Of a stretch of DNA of 37,360 nt, positions 15,360 through 23,680 are shown piece after piece. Position numbers and translations under genes: made by a program. This DNA comes from Streptomyces alanosinicus. Lineage in GTDB: Bacteria; Actinomycetota; Actinomycetes; Streptomycetales; Streptomycetaceae. Within the stretch, counting starts at the first letter, position 1; each line of letters starts with the position of its first letter. The notes under the pieces were generated by a model. The model did no database searches and was not told the origin of the DNA. It worked only from the letters and a program-made list of their open reading frames with translations. The stretch covers positions 1-37,360 of the forward strand of contig NZ_BMVG01000058.1 of the NCBI RefSeq assembly GCF_014650595.1, in the 5' to 3' direction.

Positions 15360-16532
15360 TCAGATACCCGCAACGAGTCCGGGGAGCTCGTGCTCGCAGG
15401 CGTCGTCGATACCGTGGGTGTCCCAGGCGGGGAACGGGTCGACGGTTGGCAGGCTCTCGCCATCGGCCACGAGGCAGTCGTTCAGCGCGGCGTGCAACGC
15501 ATCCGCGTGCAAATGCGTGCCGATGAAGACCAGTTCCTGGCCGTTGGCACTGTCGGTGTCGCGGGCCGCGGAGGGCTCGAAGCGGGCGACGGAGCCGGCC
15601 TGTGACCACAGGCCCGTCACCTGCGGGCGGCTGGCCAGGGTGAAGAATCCCTTCGAGCGCAGGATCTGGCCGTATGCGCCGCTGTCGAGCTCCTTGGTCA
15701 CGAACGTCCACAGTCGGTCGGGGTGGAAGGGCAGTTCGGCGCGGAAGACGGTCGACGAGATTCCGTATTCCTCCGTCTCGGGGACGTGGTCGCCGTTGAG
15801 CTCCATCACCCAGCCGGGGGCCTGTTGGGCGCGTTCCAGGTCGAAGAGCCTGGTGCCCAGTACGTCGCCGAGGTTCACGCGGCCGTGGACGGCCGGGATG
15901 ACGCGTGCAGCGGGATTGAGACGCGTGAGTGTCGCTCGCAGCCGGTCGGCTGACTCCTCGTCGACGAGGTCGAGTTTGTTGAGGACGATGACGTCTGCGA
16001 ACTCGATCTGGTCCATCAGCAGGTCGCTGACGGTGCGTTCGTCGTCCTGGTACTGGTCCAGGCCCCGCTCGACGAGTTCGTCGCCGCTTGCCAGTTCGGG
16101 CAGGAAGTTGGCTGCGTCGACGACCGTCACCATGGTGTCCAGGCGGGCGATCTCGTCGAGGGTGGCGCCGTCGTCGCGGGCGAAGGCGAAGGTCGCGGCG
16201 ACCGGCATGGGTTCGGAGATGCCGGACGACTCGATGAGCAGGTAGTCGAAGCGGCCCTCGCGGGCCAGCCGGTCGACCTCCACCAGCAGGTCGTCGCGCA
16301 AGGTGCAGCAGATGCAGCCGTTGGTCATCTCGACCAGGCGTTCCTCGGTGCGCGAGAGGGCAGCCTCGCCACCGCGCACCAGGGCGGCGTCGATGTTGAC
16401 CTCGCTCATGTCGTTGACGATGACCGCGACGCGCAGCCCCTCACGGTTGCCGAGGACGTGGTTGAGGAGGGTGGTCTTGCCCGCCCCGAGGAATCCGGAC
16501 AGGACGGTGACGGGCAGTTGGTCGGACGGCAT
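15360..16532 (-). CDS. CobW/COG0523 GTPase metallochaperone
   Basis: A 390-residue complete COG0523 GTPase of the zinc-responsive type. Walker A is GFLGAGKT (13-20). The metal motif N71-G-C73-I-C75-C76 is intact, followed by ESSGISEP and the base-specifying NKLD. The CobW_C domain follows (FHPDRLWTFVTKELDSGAYG, FIGTHLHADALHAALNDCLV). Such proteins bind Zn and GTP and deliver metal to target enzymes during shortage. ATG 16532 lies six bases after the rpmF stop, so both are transcribed from the Zur-type promoter at 16747-16775. Confidence 0.95.
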   Translation of the reverse strand: MPSDQLPVTVLSGFLGAGKTTLLNHVLGNREGLRVAVIVNDMSEVNIDAALVRGGEAALSRTEERLVEMTNGCICCTLRDDLLVEVDRLAREGRFDYLLIESSGISEPMPVAATFAFARDDGATLDEIARLDTMVTVVDAANFLPELASGDELVERGLDQYQDDERTVSDLLMDQIEFADVIVLNKLDLVDEESADRLRATLTRLNPAARVIPAVHGRVNLGDVLGTRLFDLERAQQAPGWVMELNGDHVPETEEYGISSTVFRAELPFHPDRLWTFVTKELDSGAYGQILRSKGFFTLASRPQVTGLWSQAGSVARFEPSAARDTDSANGQELVFIGTHLHADALHAALNDCLVADGESLPTVDPFPAWDTHGIDDACEHELPGLVAGI

Positions 16533-16538
16533 GCGCGG

Positions 16539-16709
16539 TCAGCCCTCGGGGCGCAGCAGCCCGCGCTCGTACGCCCTCACCAGCCGCTGCGGCACCAGGT
16601 ACGAGACTCCGTCGACGGTGATCGGGACGAGCGTGGGCGTGGTCGCCTTCCACTGGGCGCGGCGGTGGCGGGTGTTGCTGCGGGACATCTTCCGCTTGGG
16701 AACAGCCAT
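16539..16709 (-). CDS. rpmF: Ribosomal protein L32, zinc-free paralogue
   Basis: A 56-residue L32: MAVPKRKMSRSNTRHRRAQW, then TLVPITVDGVSYLVPQRLV and RAYERGLLRPEG. The four cysteines of the zinc-binding form are absent. ATG 16709 is preceded by AGGAGGACCC. It is the first gene of rpmF-cobW and is divergent from the cmtR-like gene. Confidence 0.94.
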   Translation of the reverse strand: MAVPKRKMSRSNTRHRRAQWKATTPTLVPITVDGVSYLVPQRLVRAYERGLLRPEG

Positions 16710-16746
16710 GGGTCCTCCTGAATGGGTCGAAGAGCGACGGCTGTTG

Positions 16747-16775
16747 AGGCTACATGAAAATGAATGCCATTGCTA
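16747..16775 (-). promoter_or_regulatory. Zur-type promoter of rpmF-cobW
   Basis: On the minus strand TAGCAA (16775-16770) and TAGCCT (16752-16747) are 17 bases apart. The spacer starts with TGGCATTCATTTTCA (16769-16755), the reverse of the Zur-box-like 15-mer TGAAAATGAATGCCA. The -35 is weak, but the geometry equals that at znuA and fur2. Confidence 0.65.
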
Positions 16776-16785
16776 ATCTGCTTAG

Positions 16786-16808
16786 TTCAGGGTTTCCTGA
16801 ATTCAGGA
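16786..16808 (+). promoter_or_regulatory. Probable operator of the cmtR-like gene
   Basis: TTCAGG, CCTGAA and TTCAGG follow each other at 16786-16807, forming TTCAGG-GTTT-CCTGAA and the perfect palindrome TCCTGAATTCAGGA (16795-16808). The site lies about 20 bases before GTG 16829. An ArsR dimer binding here would autorepress. Confidence 0.6.
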
Positions 16809-16828
16809 TCGCGTGTACCGTCGACAGT

Positions 16829-17164
16829 GTGCTGACTGTTGCCGCCGACATTGAGGTGCTGGCCCGGTTCGGCCGGGCGCTCGCCGACCCGATCCGCTGC
16901 CGCATCCTGCTCGCCCTGCGGGAAGCACCCGCCTACCCCGCCGACCTCGCAGAAGCGCTGGATGTCTCGCGCACCAGGCTGTCGAACCACCTTGCCTGCC
17001 TGCGCGACTGCGGCCTGGTCGCCACCGTCCCCGACGGCCGCCGCACCCGCTATGAACTCGCCGACGAACGCCTCGGCCACGCCCTCGACGACCTGCGCAC
17101 CGCCGTGGTCGCTGTCGAGAGCGACCGGACGTGCGCCGATGCCGACGACAAGGGGTGCTGCTGA
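16829..17164 (+). CDS. ArsR/SmtB-family metal sensor, CmtR-like
   Basis: A 111-residue winged-helix repressor (VLARFGRALADPIRCRILLAL, DVSRTRLSNHLACLRDCGLV). Counting from GTG 16829, cysteines fall at 57, 61 and 102. These are the positions of the Cd/Pb ligands of mycobacterial CmtR (two in the recognition helix, one in the tail). An extra CC ends the protein. I infer sensing of cadmium or lead, perhaps zinc. The start is chosen because the longer frame from 16754 would read through the Zur box and the operator. The gene is one base from the efflux gene, which it probably controls. Confidence 0.88.
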   Translation: MLTVAADIEVLARFGRALADPIRCRILLALREAPAYPADLAEALDVSRTRLSNHLACLRDCGLVATVPDGRRTRYELADERLGHALDDLRTAVVAVESDRTCADADDKGCC

Positions 17165-17165
17165 C

Positions 17166-17873
17166 ATGACCACGGAGATGTCCCGCTCCCTCGGCCCCGA
17201 TCCGGCCAGGCGGGGCACGCTCACCAAGCGCATACGGCTGCTGGTCGCCGCGACCCTCACCTACAACGCCATCGAGGCGATTGCCGCCCTCACCGCCGGC
17301 ACCCTGGCTTCGTCCACCGCGCTGATCGGCTTCGGACTGGACTCCGTCATCGAGGTTTCCTCCGCTGCCACTGTCGCCTGGCAGTTCTCCGCCCGCGAGC
17401 ACGCGGTGCGCGAGGCCAGGGAAAAGACCGCGTTGCGGATCATCGCACTGTCCTTCTTCGCGCTCGCCGCCTACATCGCCGTCGATGCCGTACATGCCCT
17501 GTCCGGCACCGGCGAGGCCACCCGCTCCTGGCCCGGCATCGTGCTCGCTGCCCTCTCCTTGGTCGTCATGCCGGTCCTGTCCGCCGCCCAGCGCCGGGCA
17601 GGGCGGGAACTGGGATCGGCTTCGGCGGTGGCTGACTCCAAGCAGACGTTGTTGTGCACGTACTTGTCCGCGGTGCTTCTGGTCGGACTGATCCTCAACG
17701 CCACTCTCGGCTGGTCCTGGGCGGATCCGGTCGCCGCTCTGGTCATCGCCGCGGTCGCCTTGAAGGAAGGGCGCGACGCCTGGCGCGGAGACGGGTGCTG
17801 CGCCGCCCCCAAGACCGCGGCGGTTCCGGCCTCACGCACCGATCCGGACGACGTGTGCGGCTGCTGCGACTGA
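17166..17873 (+). CDS. Cation diffusion-type metal efflux membrane protein
   Basis: A 235-residue membrane protein with about six helices: LVAATLTYNAIEAIAALTAG, LIGFGLDSVIEVSSAATVAW, and later VADSKQTLLCTYLSAVLLVG. The acidic residues DxxxE in helix two resemble the metal site of the CDF superfamily, but the usual cytoplasmic domain is missing. The tail is Cys-rich (GDGCCAA, VCGCCD), suitable for a thiophilic metal. It follows the CmtR-like sensor by one base, so the pair forms a metal-export module, probably for Cd, Pb or Zn. Confidence 0.85.
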   Translation: MTTEMSRSLGPDPARRGTLTKRIRLLVAATLTYNAIEAIAALTAGTLASSTALIGFGLDSVIEVSSAATVAWQFSAREHAVREAREKTALRIIALSFFALAAYIAVDAVHALSGTGEATRSWPGIVLAALSLVVMPVLSAAQRRAGRELGSASAVADSKQTLLCTYLSAVLLVGLILNATLGWSWADPVAALVIAAVALKEGRDAWRGDGCCAAPKTAAVPASRTDPDDVCGCCD

Positions 17874-17882
17874 CCTCACCCA

Positions 17883-18332
17883 TCACCGTCGTTCGGCCGT
17901 CGCAGGTGCCCGGCCGCAGTCCGGGCACACCCCGGAGAGCTCGACCGTGTGCCGGACGTGCGCGAAGCCGGAGTCCTGTGCGATGCCGTCGGCCCAGTCC
18001 TCGATCGGGCCGGAGTCGACGGGGCGGTTCAGGCCGCACTCCGTGCAGATGAGGTAATGGCGGTGGTCGGGGCCAGGGCGGTAGCGGAAGAGGCGTTCAC
18101 CGCCTGGGTCACGGACCAGGTCGGCCCGGCCCGCGTCGGCCAGCCGGGTCAGGGTGCGGTACACCGTGGACAGGCCGACGGGTGTGCCGTCGGCAGCGAG
18201 CTGGGAGTGGAGGGCCTGGGCGCCGACGAATCCGTCGGCGCGGATGAACGCCGCGAGGACGACGGAGCGTTGCTGGGTGTGGCGGCCGATCAGCGCGACT
18301 TCATTGGGGGTGCGTTGCCGGGTGCGTGCCAT
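17883..18332 (-). CDS. zur: Fur-family zinc uptake regulator (Zur)
   Basis: A 149-residue Fur-family repressor. The N-terminal winged helix has LSTVYRTLTRLADAGRADLV. The dimerisation domain has DHRHYLICTECG, with C96/C99 paired to C136/C139 (VCPDCG) as the structural zinc site and surrounding His for the sensing site. With zinc bound it would repress the znu operon. It is the last gene of znuA-znuC-permease-permease-zur, 32 bases after the permease stop, and it faces the efflux gene across nine bases. Confidence 0.92.
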   Translation of the reverse strand: MARTRQRTPNEVALIGRHTQQRSVVLAAFIRADGFVGAQALHSQLAADGTPVGLSTVYRTLTRLADAGRADLVRDPGGERLFRYRPGPDHRHYLICTECGLNRPVDSGPIEDWADGIAQDSGFAHVRHTVELSGVCPDCGRAPATAERR

Positions 18333-18364
18333 CAGCGTGCCTCGCTCAGGTAGTCATCGGGTAC

Positions 18365-19234
18365 TCATGTGCCGGTGGGGACAGCGGATCGTGCGCGGGG
18401 CGCTTGGGCGGGCCGTCGGATCAGGAACGTGGCGGCGTAGACGGCCGTCGCGACGGCCATGATGGCGAAGCTCGGCGGCATCTTCGGTACGGCGTAGGAG
18501 GCGAACAGTCCCGCCCACATCTCCAGCACCGCCAGGCCGGCGGAGAGTGCAAGGGCCCGGTAGGGGTGGTCGGTGAGCCGGATCGCGGCTCCCGCGGGGG
18601 CGGCGAGCAGGCCGAGCAGGAGCAGGGAGCCGACGGCCTGCGTCGCCTCGGCGGCGCTGATTCCGGCGAGGGCGAGGAAGCCGTAGCCGAGGAGCCGTAC
18701 CGGCACTCCGCGCGCGGCGGCCACCGCCTCGTCGAGCGTGGCGAAGAGCAGCGGCCGGGCGATGAGGACCACCAGCAGGGCGACGCCGGCGGCCACGAGG
18801 GTGGCGATGACCGCACTGCCCGCGGAGATACCGAAGATGGATCCGAACAGCACGCTGATGCCGGCGGTGCCGTTGGTGGTGCTCCGGGAGGTCGTGTAGA
18901 CGGTGATGAAGAAGGCGCCCAGGCCGAGGATCCAGGAGAAGACGCTGCCGATGACCACGTCATCGGGGCGTGCCCGGCGGCCGAGCGTGCCGAAGAGCAC
19001 GGCCATGGCGATGGTGGCGGCGAACAGGCCCAGGCGAAGGTCGGCACCGAAGGCGAGGGCGGCCATCGCGCCGGTGAAGGCGACGTGGCTGAGTGCGTCG
19101 CCGGTGAAGACCTGGGCGCGCAGGACCAGGAAGTAGCCGACCAGTCCGCAGGCGGCGGCGATGGCGGTCCCGGCGAGGAAGGCGTGCTGGAAGAACGGCT
19201 GGGACAGCGGGGAGGCTGCGAGCAGGAAGGTCAT
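18365..19234 (-). CDS. znuB: Zinc ABC transporter permease (ABC-3 family)
   Basis: A 289-residue membrane permease with about eight helices. The family features are visible in VGYFLVLRAQVFTGDALSHV and in the late cytoplasmic-loop region (ATLDEAVAAARGVPVRLLGY, then AVGSLLLLGLLAAPAGAAI). It forms the channel of the importer together with the next permease. The ATG overlaps the stop of the upstream permease gene by four bases (ATGA), so the two are coupled. Confidence 0.93.
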   Translation of the reverse strand: MTFLLAASPLSQPFFQHAFLAGTAIAAACGLVGYFLVLRAQVFTGDALSHVAFTGAMAALAFGADLRLGLFAATIAMAVLFGTLGRRARPDDVVIGSVFSWILGLGAFFITVYTTSRSTTNGTAGISVLFGSIFGISAGSAVIATLVAAGVALLVVLIARPLLFATLDEAVAAARGVPVRLLGYGFLALAGISAAEATQAVGSLLLLGLLAAPAGAAIRLTDHPYRALALSAGLAVLEMWAGLFASYAVPKMPPSFAIMAVATAVYAATFLIRRPAQAPRARSAVPTGT

Positions 19235-20139
19235 GCCGTCACCTCCCTGGCGGCCGGAGTGGCCACGGCCCGGCGGCTCAGCACCTCGCGCAGTGAGCGC
19301 CAGCCCAGGGCGAGCAGGTATCCGGCGAAGGCGATGGTGGTCACGAAGAAGCCCAGTGGGTACGGCGAGTAATAGGCGGCGGTCAGCCCGAGCCAGGTGG
19401 CGGCGAACGCCAGCAGGACGGCCAGGGCCAGGCTCAGTGCCGGGCGGGGGGTCAGGACCTGGGCGGTGGCGGCCGGGATCACCATGAGGGCGAAGACGAG
19501 GAGGGTCCCGGTGATCTGGCTTGTTTCCGCCGTGGCCGCGCCGAGCAGGACGAGGAAGACCACGGACAGCGCGCGGACCGGTACGCCGCGCCCGGCGGCC
19601 ACTTTCGGGTCCACGGAGGCGAACAGCAGCGGCCGTCCGAGCAGCGCGAGCGCGGCAAGTACCACCGCTCCTACCACGGTCAACACGGTGACCTGCGACG
19701 ATGTGATCCCCAGGAATGTGCCGAAGAGGATGGTCTGCGGTCCCTCCAGCAGCCCCCGGTACAGGGCGGTGAACAGGAACCCGGACGCGAGCAGAAACGC
19801 CTGCACGGTCCCGGTCAGCGCGGATTCCTCATGGTCACCGCCGCCGCGCAGGGCCGCGATGACCAGCGCGGCGGCCACACACAGCGTGAAGTACCCGTAG
19901 ACCGCGCTCACCCCCAGCAACAGCGCCCCGGCCGCGCCGGGGAAGGCGACCGCGGAGACGGTGTGCGCGGCGAACGTCTGCCGCCGCAGCACCACGAACC
20001 ACCCCACGACCGCCGCGACGACGGCCACGATCGCGCCCGCGCGGAACGCGTTGACCATGAAGGGGTAGGACCACATCTCCTGGAAGTCGGTCAGCAGGTT
20101 CCACGACCAGGCCGGCGCCCCGCTCTCGGCGAGCATCAT
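19231..20139 (-). CDS. znuB2: Second zinc ABC transporter permease (ABC-3 family)
   Basis: A 302-residue paralogue of the neighbouring permease, with VVGWFVVLRRQTFAAHTVSA, LLFASVDPKVAAGRGVPVRA and TGTLLVFALMVIPAATAQVL. Two different permeases suggest a heterodimeric channel. It overlaps the ATPase gene by four bases upstream and the other permease by four bases downstream. Confidence 0.92.
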   Translation of the reverse strand: MMLAESGAPAWSWNLLTDFQEMWSYPFMVNAFRAGAIVAVVAAVVGWFVVLRRQTFAAHTVSAVAFPGAAGALLLGVSAVYGYFTLCVAAALVIAALRGGGDHEESALTGTVQAFLLASGFLFTALYRGLLEGPQTILFGTFLGITSSQVTVLTVVGAVVLAALALLGRPLLFASVDPKVAAGRGVPVRALSVVFLVLLGAATAETSQITGTLLVFALMVIPAATAQVLTPRPALSLALAVLLAFAATWLGLTAAYYSPYPLGFFVTTIAFAGYLLALGWRSLREVLSRRAVATPAAREVTA

Positions 20140-21059
20140 GACGGCCCCCCGGAATGCCGGTCGGTGTGCACCGCGGGCGCTTCCGGCTGGCCCACCACGA
20201 CCAGCCGTCCGTCCGAGGTCCGCAGCACCTCCACCGGCGTGCCGTACAGCCGGGTCAGCGTCCCGGAGGTGATGACCTCCTCCGGTGTGCCGGCGGCGGC
20301 CCCGCCCTCGGCCAGGTACACCACCCGGTCCAGGTGGTGGAGTATCGGGTTCACGTCATGGGCGACCATGACCACTGACACGCCCTCCTGGTGGCTGATG
20401 CGCCCGATCAGCGCGGCGACGGCGCTCTGGTTGGGCAGGTCGAGGCTGTCCAACGGTTCGTCCAGCAGAAGCAGTTCGGGGCGGCGTATCAGCGCCTGGG
20501 CGATCAGCAGGCGCTGCTGCTCGCCGCCGGAACACTGTCCGATGGGCCGGTGCGCGTACGCTGACGCCCCGACCAGCTCGATCACCTCGTCCACGCGTGC
20601 GCGGGCGGCCTGCCGACGGGCGCTGGGGAACGGCAGCGGTACGCCCCACCGGTCGCCGTCCAGGCCCATGCGCACCACATCCACGCCGCGGATCCGCAGG
20701 GAGGCATCGAAGCTGCGGCGCTGGGGAAGGTAGCCGATGCGGTCGTTGGCCTGACCTGGCCGGGTACCGAGGACCCGGACCTCACCGGCCGCCGCGGGCA
20801 GGGCGCCGAGCAGCACTTTGATCATGGTGGACTTGCCGACGCCGTTCGGGCCGAGTACGGCGGTGAACTCGCCGGACCCGATGCGAAGGTCCACGCCCGA
20901 CCAGAGCGTCCGGCCGCCGACCCGCACGGCGGCCCCGCGTAGGGCGAGCACCGGGTCGCGTCCGCTGTTCGGTGCGGTGTCGTGGCCGCCTGCGCGGCGG
21001 TTGGGGACGGTGTGGGCGCTGTGTGTGACGGCCTCGCGGGCCTTCGCTATCGGGTTCAT
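20136..21059 (-). CDS. znuC: Zinc ABC transporter ATP-binding protein
   Basis: A 307-residue ABC ATPase on the cytoplasmic side of the importer. Walker A is GPNGVGKST (70-78), the Q-loop is near Q113, the signature is CSGGEQQR (176-183), Walker B is LLLLDEP (196-202) and the H-loop is H234. It has a longer N-terminus than most ZnuC, about 35 residues before the fold. It follows znuA by nine bases. Confidence 0.95.
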   Translation of the reverse strand: MNPIAKAREAVTHSAHTVPNRRAGGHDTAPNSGRDPVLALRGAAVRVGGRTLWSGVDLRIGSGEFTAVLGPNGVGKSTMIKVLLGALPAAAGEVRVLGTRPGQANDRIGYLPQRRSFDASLRIRGVDVVRMGLDGDRWGVPLPFPSARRQAARARVDEVIELVGASAYAHRPIGQCSGGEQQRLLIAQALIRRPELLLLDEPLDSLDLPNQSAVAALIGRISHQEGVSVVMVAHDVNPILHHLDRVVYLAEGGAAAGTPEEVITSGTLTRLYGTPVEVLRTSDGRLVVVGQPEAPAVHTDRHSGGPS

Positions 21060-21068
21060 GGCCTCAGC

Positions 21069-22046
21069 TCACTTGCCGGTCGCCTTGGCAAGGGCCTGCT
21101 CGATGCCCTGCAGTTCGGTGGTCTGCCACTGCTGGAAGCCGGCGCCGGCGGGGGTGAGCGTCTCGGTCACGGTGGCGACGGGGATGCCTTCCGCCTTGGC
21201 CTCCTTGACCTGCGCCTGGACGTCCGGCGTGGAGTTCTGGGAGTTGTAGACGTAGACCTTGATCTTCTTGTTCTTGATCTGCTGGTCGATGGTGGCCTTG
21301 TCCTTGGCTGTCGGGTCGGAGCCCTCGCTCATCGCGTCCAGGAACGTCTCCGGCGTCAGCATCTTCAGCCCCAGGCCCTCGGCGAGCGGGGTGACGATGG
21401 ACTCGGAGGCGCCGATCGGGATGCCGGCGTACTTCGCCTTGATGTCGGCTATGAGCTTGTTGTACCCGGCCAGCGTCTTGGTCTCGAAGGTCGTCTTCTG
21501 CTGGTCGAAGTAGGCGGCGTCGGCCGGGTCGCTCTTCTTGTAGTCGGCGGTGATCTGCTCGATGACCTTGTGGACGTCGTCGGGGGAGTACCAGCGGTGC
21601 GGGTTCCCGCCCGGCTTGACGCCGACCAGGTCGCCGACCTTCAGCTGGGTGCGCCCGCTGCCGGGGTTGGCGGCCAGGAGCTTGTCGGCCCAGGCGTCGT
21701 AGCCGATGCCGTTGACGATCGTGTACTGGGCGCCGGCCACGGTGCGGGCGTCGGCGGCGGTCGGCTCGTAGTCGTGCGGGTCGGTGTCCGGGTTGTCGAT
21801 GATGCTGGTCACCTTCACGTGGCTGCCGCCGAGCTGCGAGGCGATGCTGCCCCAGAAGTTCTCCGCCGCCACCACCTGGATCGTCTTGCCCGAGCCACTG
21901 CCGCCGCTGGTCGTGGCGGTGTCGCTGGTGTGCGAGGAGGAGGTGGAGCAGGCGGTCGCTGTCGCGGCGGTCAGTGCGGCTGCCGCGGTGATGAGTGCGA
22001 GCCTCGCGGACGGGCGGGCCGAGCGGGAGGCGGGAACGGGGAACAT
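21069..22046 (-). CDS. znuA: Zinc ABC transporter substrate-binding lipoprotein
   Basis: A 325-residue solute-binding protein of cluster A-I. The signal peptide ends in a lipobox TATAC with lipidated Cys33. Metal-site residues include H91 in the PHDYEP motif and H150 in NPHRWYSP. The later loop has SESIVTPLAEGLGL where many ZnuA carry a His, as in the actinobacterial subgroup. There is no long His-rich loop. It captures extracellular Zn for the permeases. It heads the operon and is preceded by two Zur-type boxes. Confidence 0.94.
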   Translation of the reverse strand: MFPVPASRSARPSARLALITAAAALTAATATACSTSSSHTSDTATTSGGSGSGKTIQVVAAENFWGSIASQLGGSHVKVTSIIDNPDTDPHDYEPTAADARTVAGAQYTIVNGIGYDAWADKLLAANPGSGRTQLKVGDLVGVKPGGNPHRWYSPDDVHKVIEQITADYKKSDPADAAYFDQQKTTFETKTLAGYNKLIADIKAKYAGIPIGASESIVTPLAEGLGLKMLTPETFLDAMSEGSDPTAKDKATIDQQIKNKKIKVYVYNSQNSTPDVQAQVKEAKAEGIPVATVTETLTPAGAGFQQWQTTELQGIEQALAKATGK

Positions 22047-22118
22047 GCGGGGCTCCTTCGGGCGGTGCCGGTGCCGGACGGGAAGCGGACACGTGCCGGC
22101 GGTGCGGTGACACCATCC

Positions 22119-22147
22119 ACGCTAGGTGCAAATGATTTTCACATCAA
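22119..22147 (-). promoter_or_regulatory. Zur-type promoter of the znu operon
   Basis: On the minus strand TTGATG (22147-22142) and TAGCGT (22124-22119) are separated by 17 bases. The first 15 bases of that spacer are TGAAAATCATTTGCA, a palindrome with one mismatch and very close to the published Streptomyces Zur site. Repressor binding would occlude the promoter. Confidence 0.8.
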
Positions 22148-22154
22148 TGTCAGA

Positions 22155-22169
22155 TGAAAACCGTTGCCA
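22155..22169. promoter_or_regulatory. Second Zur-type box upstream of znuA
   Basis: TGAAAACCGTTGCCA has dyad character (TGNNAAC-C-GTTNNCA) and lies 13 bases upstream of the first box. It may allow a second Zur dimer to bind for tighter repression. Confidence 0.6.
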
Positions 22170-22262
22170 TCTTTTGACCGGTTGTACGACCGCGAAGGGC
22201 TGCCGTCCGCAGCAGCGGCGACAGCCCAGGAGTCGTAGGGTCCGCGGGACCCCGCATGCAGA

Positions 22263-22655
22263 TCAGCAGTCGCGGAACTCCGGCGACTGGTTGAGGATCT
22301 GCGCGCGCAGTGAGGTGAAGCGTGCATGGGTCTCACCGCCGTGTGCGTCGGGGCGGAAGGCGGCGACGCGGTGGCAGTTCTGGAAGGCGAGGGCCACGCC
22401 GAAGTGCCGTTCGAGGCTGCCGCGGATGGCGTCGCTGGACAGGGCCCGCAGCAGCTGGCCGCGCTCCTTCTCGGAGGGCGGCGGGGTCTGGTTGTCGGCG
22501 AACTCAGCCGTACCTGAGCGCAGTTCGTCGGCGAGGCGCGCGATGAGGTCGTAGGCGTACGGGAGGGACGTGCGGACCGTTTCCACGAAGTCCTGCTCCC
22601 GCACCTCCCCGTTCTCGGCTTCGGCGAGCAGCTGCGGGGAGACGTCGAGCGACAT
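22263..22655 (-). CDS. SCO5389-like small protein, partner of the CooC-like ATPase
   Basis: A 130-residue soluble protein (MSLDVSPQLLAEAENGEVRE, TSLPYAYDLIARLADEL, FADNQTPPPSEKERGQLL, FQNCHRVAAF, ILNQSPEFRDC). I recognise it as resembling the Streptomyces family named after SCO5389, which is encoded beside a MinD/CooC-like ATPase. Function is unknown. The start at 22655 is 49 bases after the ATPase stop. It probably works with the ATPase in a zinc-dependent response. A small hairpin at 22238-22252 may terminate the transcript. Confidence 0.75.
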   Translation of the reverse strand: MSLDVSPQLLAEAENGEVREQDFVETVRTSLPYAYDLIARLADELRSGTAEFADNQTPPPSEKERGQLLRALSSDAIRGSLERHFGVALAFQNCHRVAAFRPDAHGGETHARFTSLRAQILNQSPEFRDC

Positions 22656-22704
22656 GAAGGGCTGTCCTGTTCTGTGGTGGTACGGGTCTTGAGGCGGGCG
22701 GGGC

Positions 22705-23664
22705 TCAGGCGAGGGCGGCCAGGGCCTCGGGGCCGTGCTGGAAGTCGGGGTCGACCTGGGTGGCGAGGTCCTGGCCGGTGGCCTCGTCGGCCCAGGCGGC
22801 GGCGTTGCGCAGATGGAACTCGACGGCATGCCGCTGGAAGGCGGCCCAGTCCTTGGGGCGGGCGTCGACGGCCGCCCGCAGCCGGTCCAGCGTGCGGGCG
22901 TTGTGCGGTTCCAGTTCGCCGTGGCCGCGGCCCTGTTCCTGGGCGCGGACGTACGAGGACTGGACGCAGTGGGCGAGCAGGTCGTCGCCGACGTGTGTGC
23001 GGAGGAAAGCCAGGTCGTCCTCGCCGGTGACCTTGTTGCCGACGACGGCGACCGGGATGCCGAACTCGGCGGCATGGTCGCGGTACTGGCGATAGACGGA
23101 CACGCTCTTCCGGGTCGGTTCGACGACCAGGAACGTCATGTCGAAGCGGGTGAAGAGGCCGGAGGCGAAGGCGTCGGCGCCGGCCGTCATGTCGACCACG
23201 ACGTACTCGCCGGGGCCGTCCACGAGGTGGTTGAGGTAGAGCTCGACCGCGCCGAGCTTGGAGTGGTAGCAGGCCACGCCGAGGTCGCTCTCGTCGAAGG
23301 CGCCGGTGACCATGAGCGGGACGCCGTCCACCTCCTGGATGTGGTGGGAGTGGATCTCGTCCTCGTCCAGGAGTCGCAGCAGGCGGGAGCCGCGGCCGGG
23401 CGGCGTCGTCTTGACCATGGCGTCGCGGGACGGGATCCGCGGGTTGGTGCCTCGCAGGTAGTCCTTGATCTCGCCGGTCCGCGCGCTCAGTGGCGGCGCG
23501 GTGAAGAACTCGTCCTCCTTGAGACCCAGTGCGTACGCCAGGTGCTGGTTGATGTCGCCGTCGATGGCGACGACCGGCGCGCCCGAGCGCGCCAGGTGAC
23601 GGGAGAAGAGGGCCGACAGGGTCGTCTTGCCGCTGCCGCCCTTGCCCACGAATGCGACGCGCAT
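22705..23664 (-). CDS. CooC/MinD-like P-loop ATPase under a Zur-type box
   Basis: A 319-residue SIMIBI-class ATPase. Residues 7-15 are GKGGSGKTT, a deviant Walker A with the signature Lys, followed by AIDGDINQHLAYALGL. VVVDMTAGADAFASG is the Walker B region, and NKVTGEDD suits nucleotide specificity. The order resembles CooC, which inserts nickel into CO dehydrogenase, and the SCO5388-type ATPases. ATG 23664 has an AGGAGTGG ribosome site. A Zur-type box 16 bases upstream implies expression in zinc starvation. A metal-trafficking role is inferred. Confidence 0.85.
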   Translation of the reverse strand: MRVAFVGKGGSGKTTLSALFSRHLARSGAPVVAIDGDINQHLAYALGLKEDEFFTAPPLSARTGEIKDYLRGTNPRIPSRDAMVKTTPPGRGSRLLRLLDEDEIHSHHIQEVDGVPLMVTGAFDESDLGVACYHSKLGAVELYLNHLVDGPGEYVVVDMTAGADAFASGLFTRFDMTFLVVEPTRKSVSVYRQYRDHAAEFGIPVAVVGNKVTGEDDLAFLRTHVGDDLLAHCVQSSYVRAQEQGRGHGELEPHNARTLDRLRAAVDARPKDWAAFQRHAVEFHLRNAAAWADEATGQDLATQVDPDFQHGPEALAALA

Positions 23665-23680
23665 GGCTAACCACTCCTGT

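Noticed and set aside
15535..16510. Possible plus-strand genes opposite the cobW gene
   Set aside because: The minus frame has intact GTPase motifs; the plus frames lack family resemblance and ribosome sites.
22238..22252. Short GGGTCC/GGACCC hairpin as a firm terminator
   Set aside because: Only six base pairs and no U-tract, so it is mentioned within the neighbouring gene entry rather than called.
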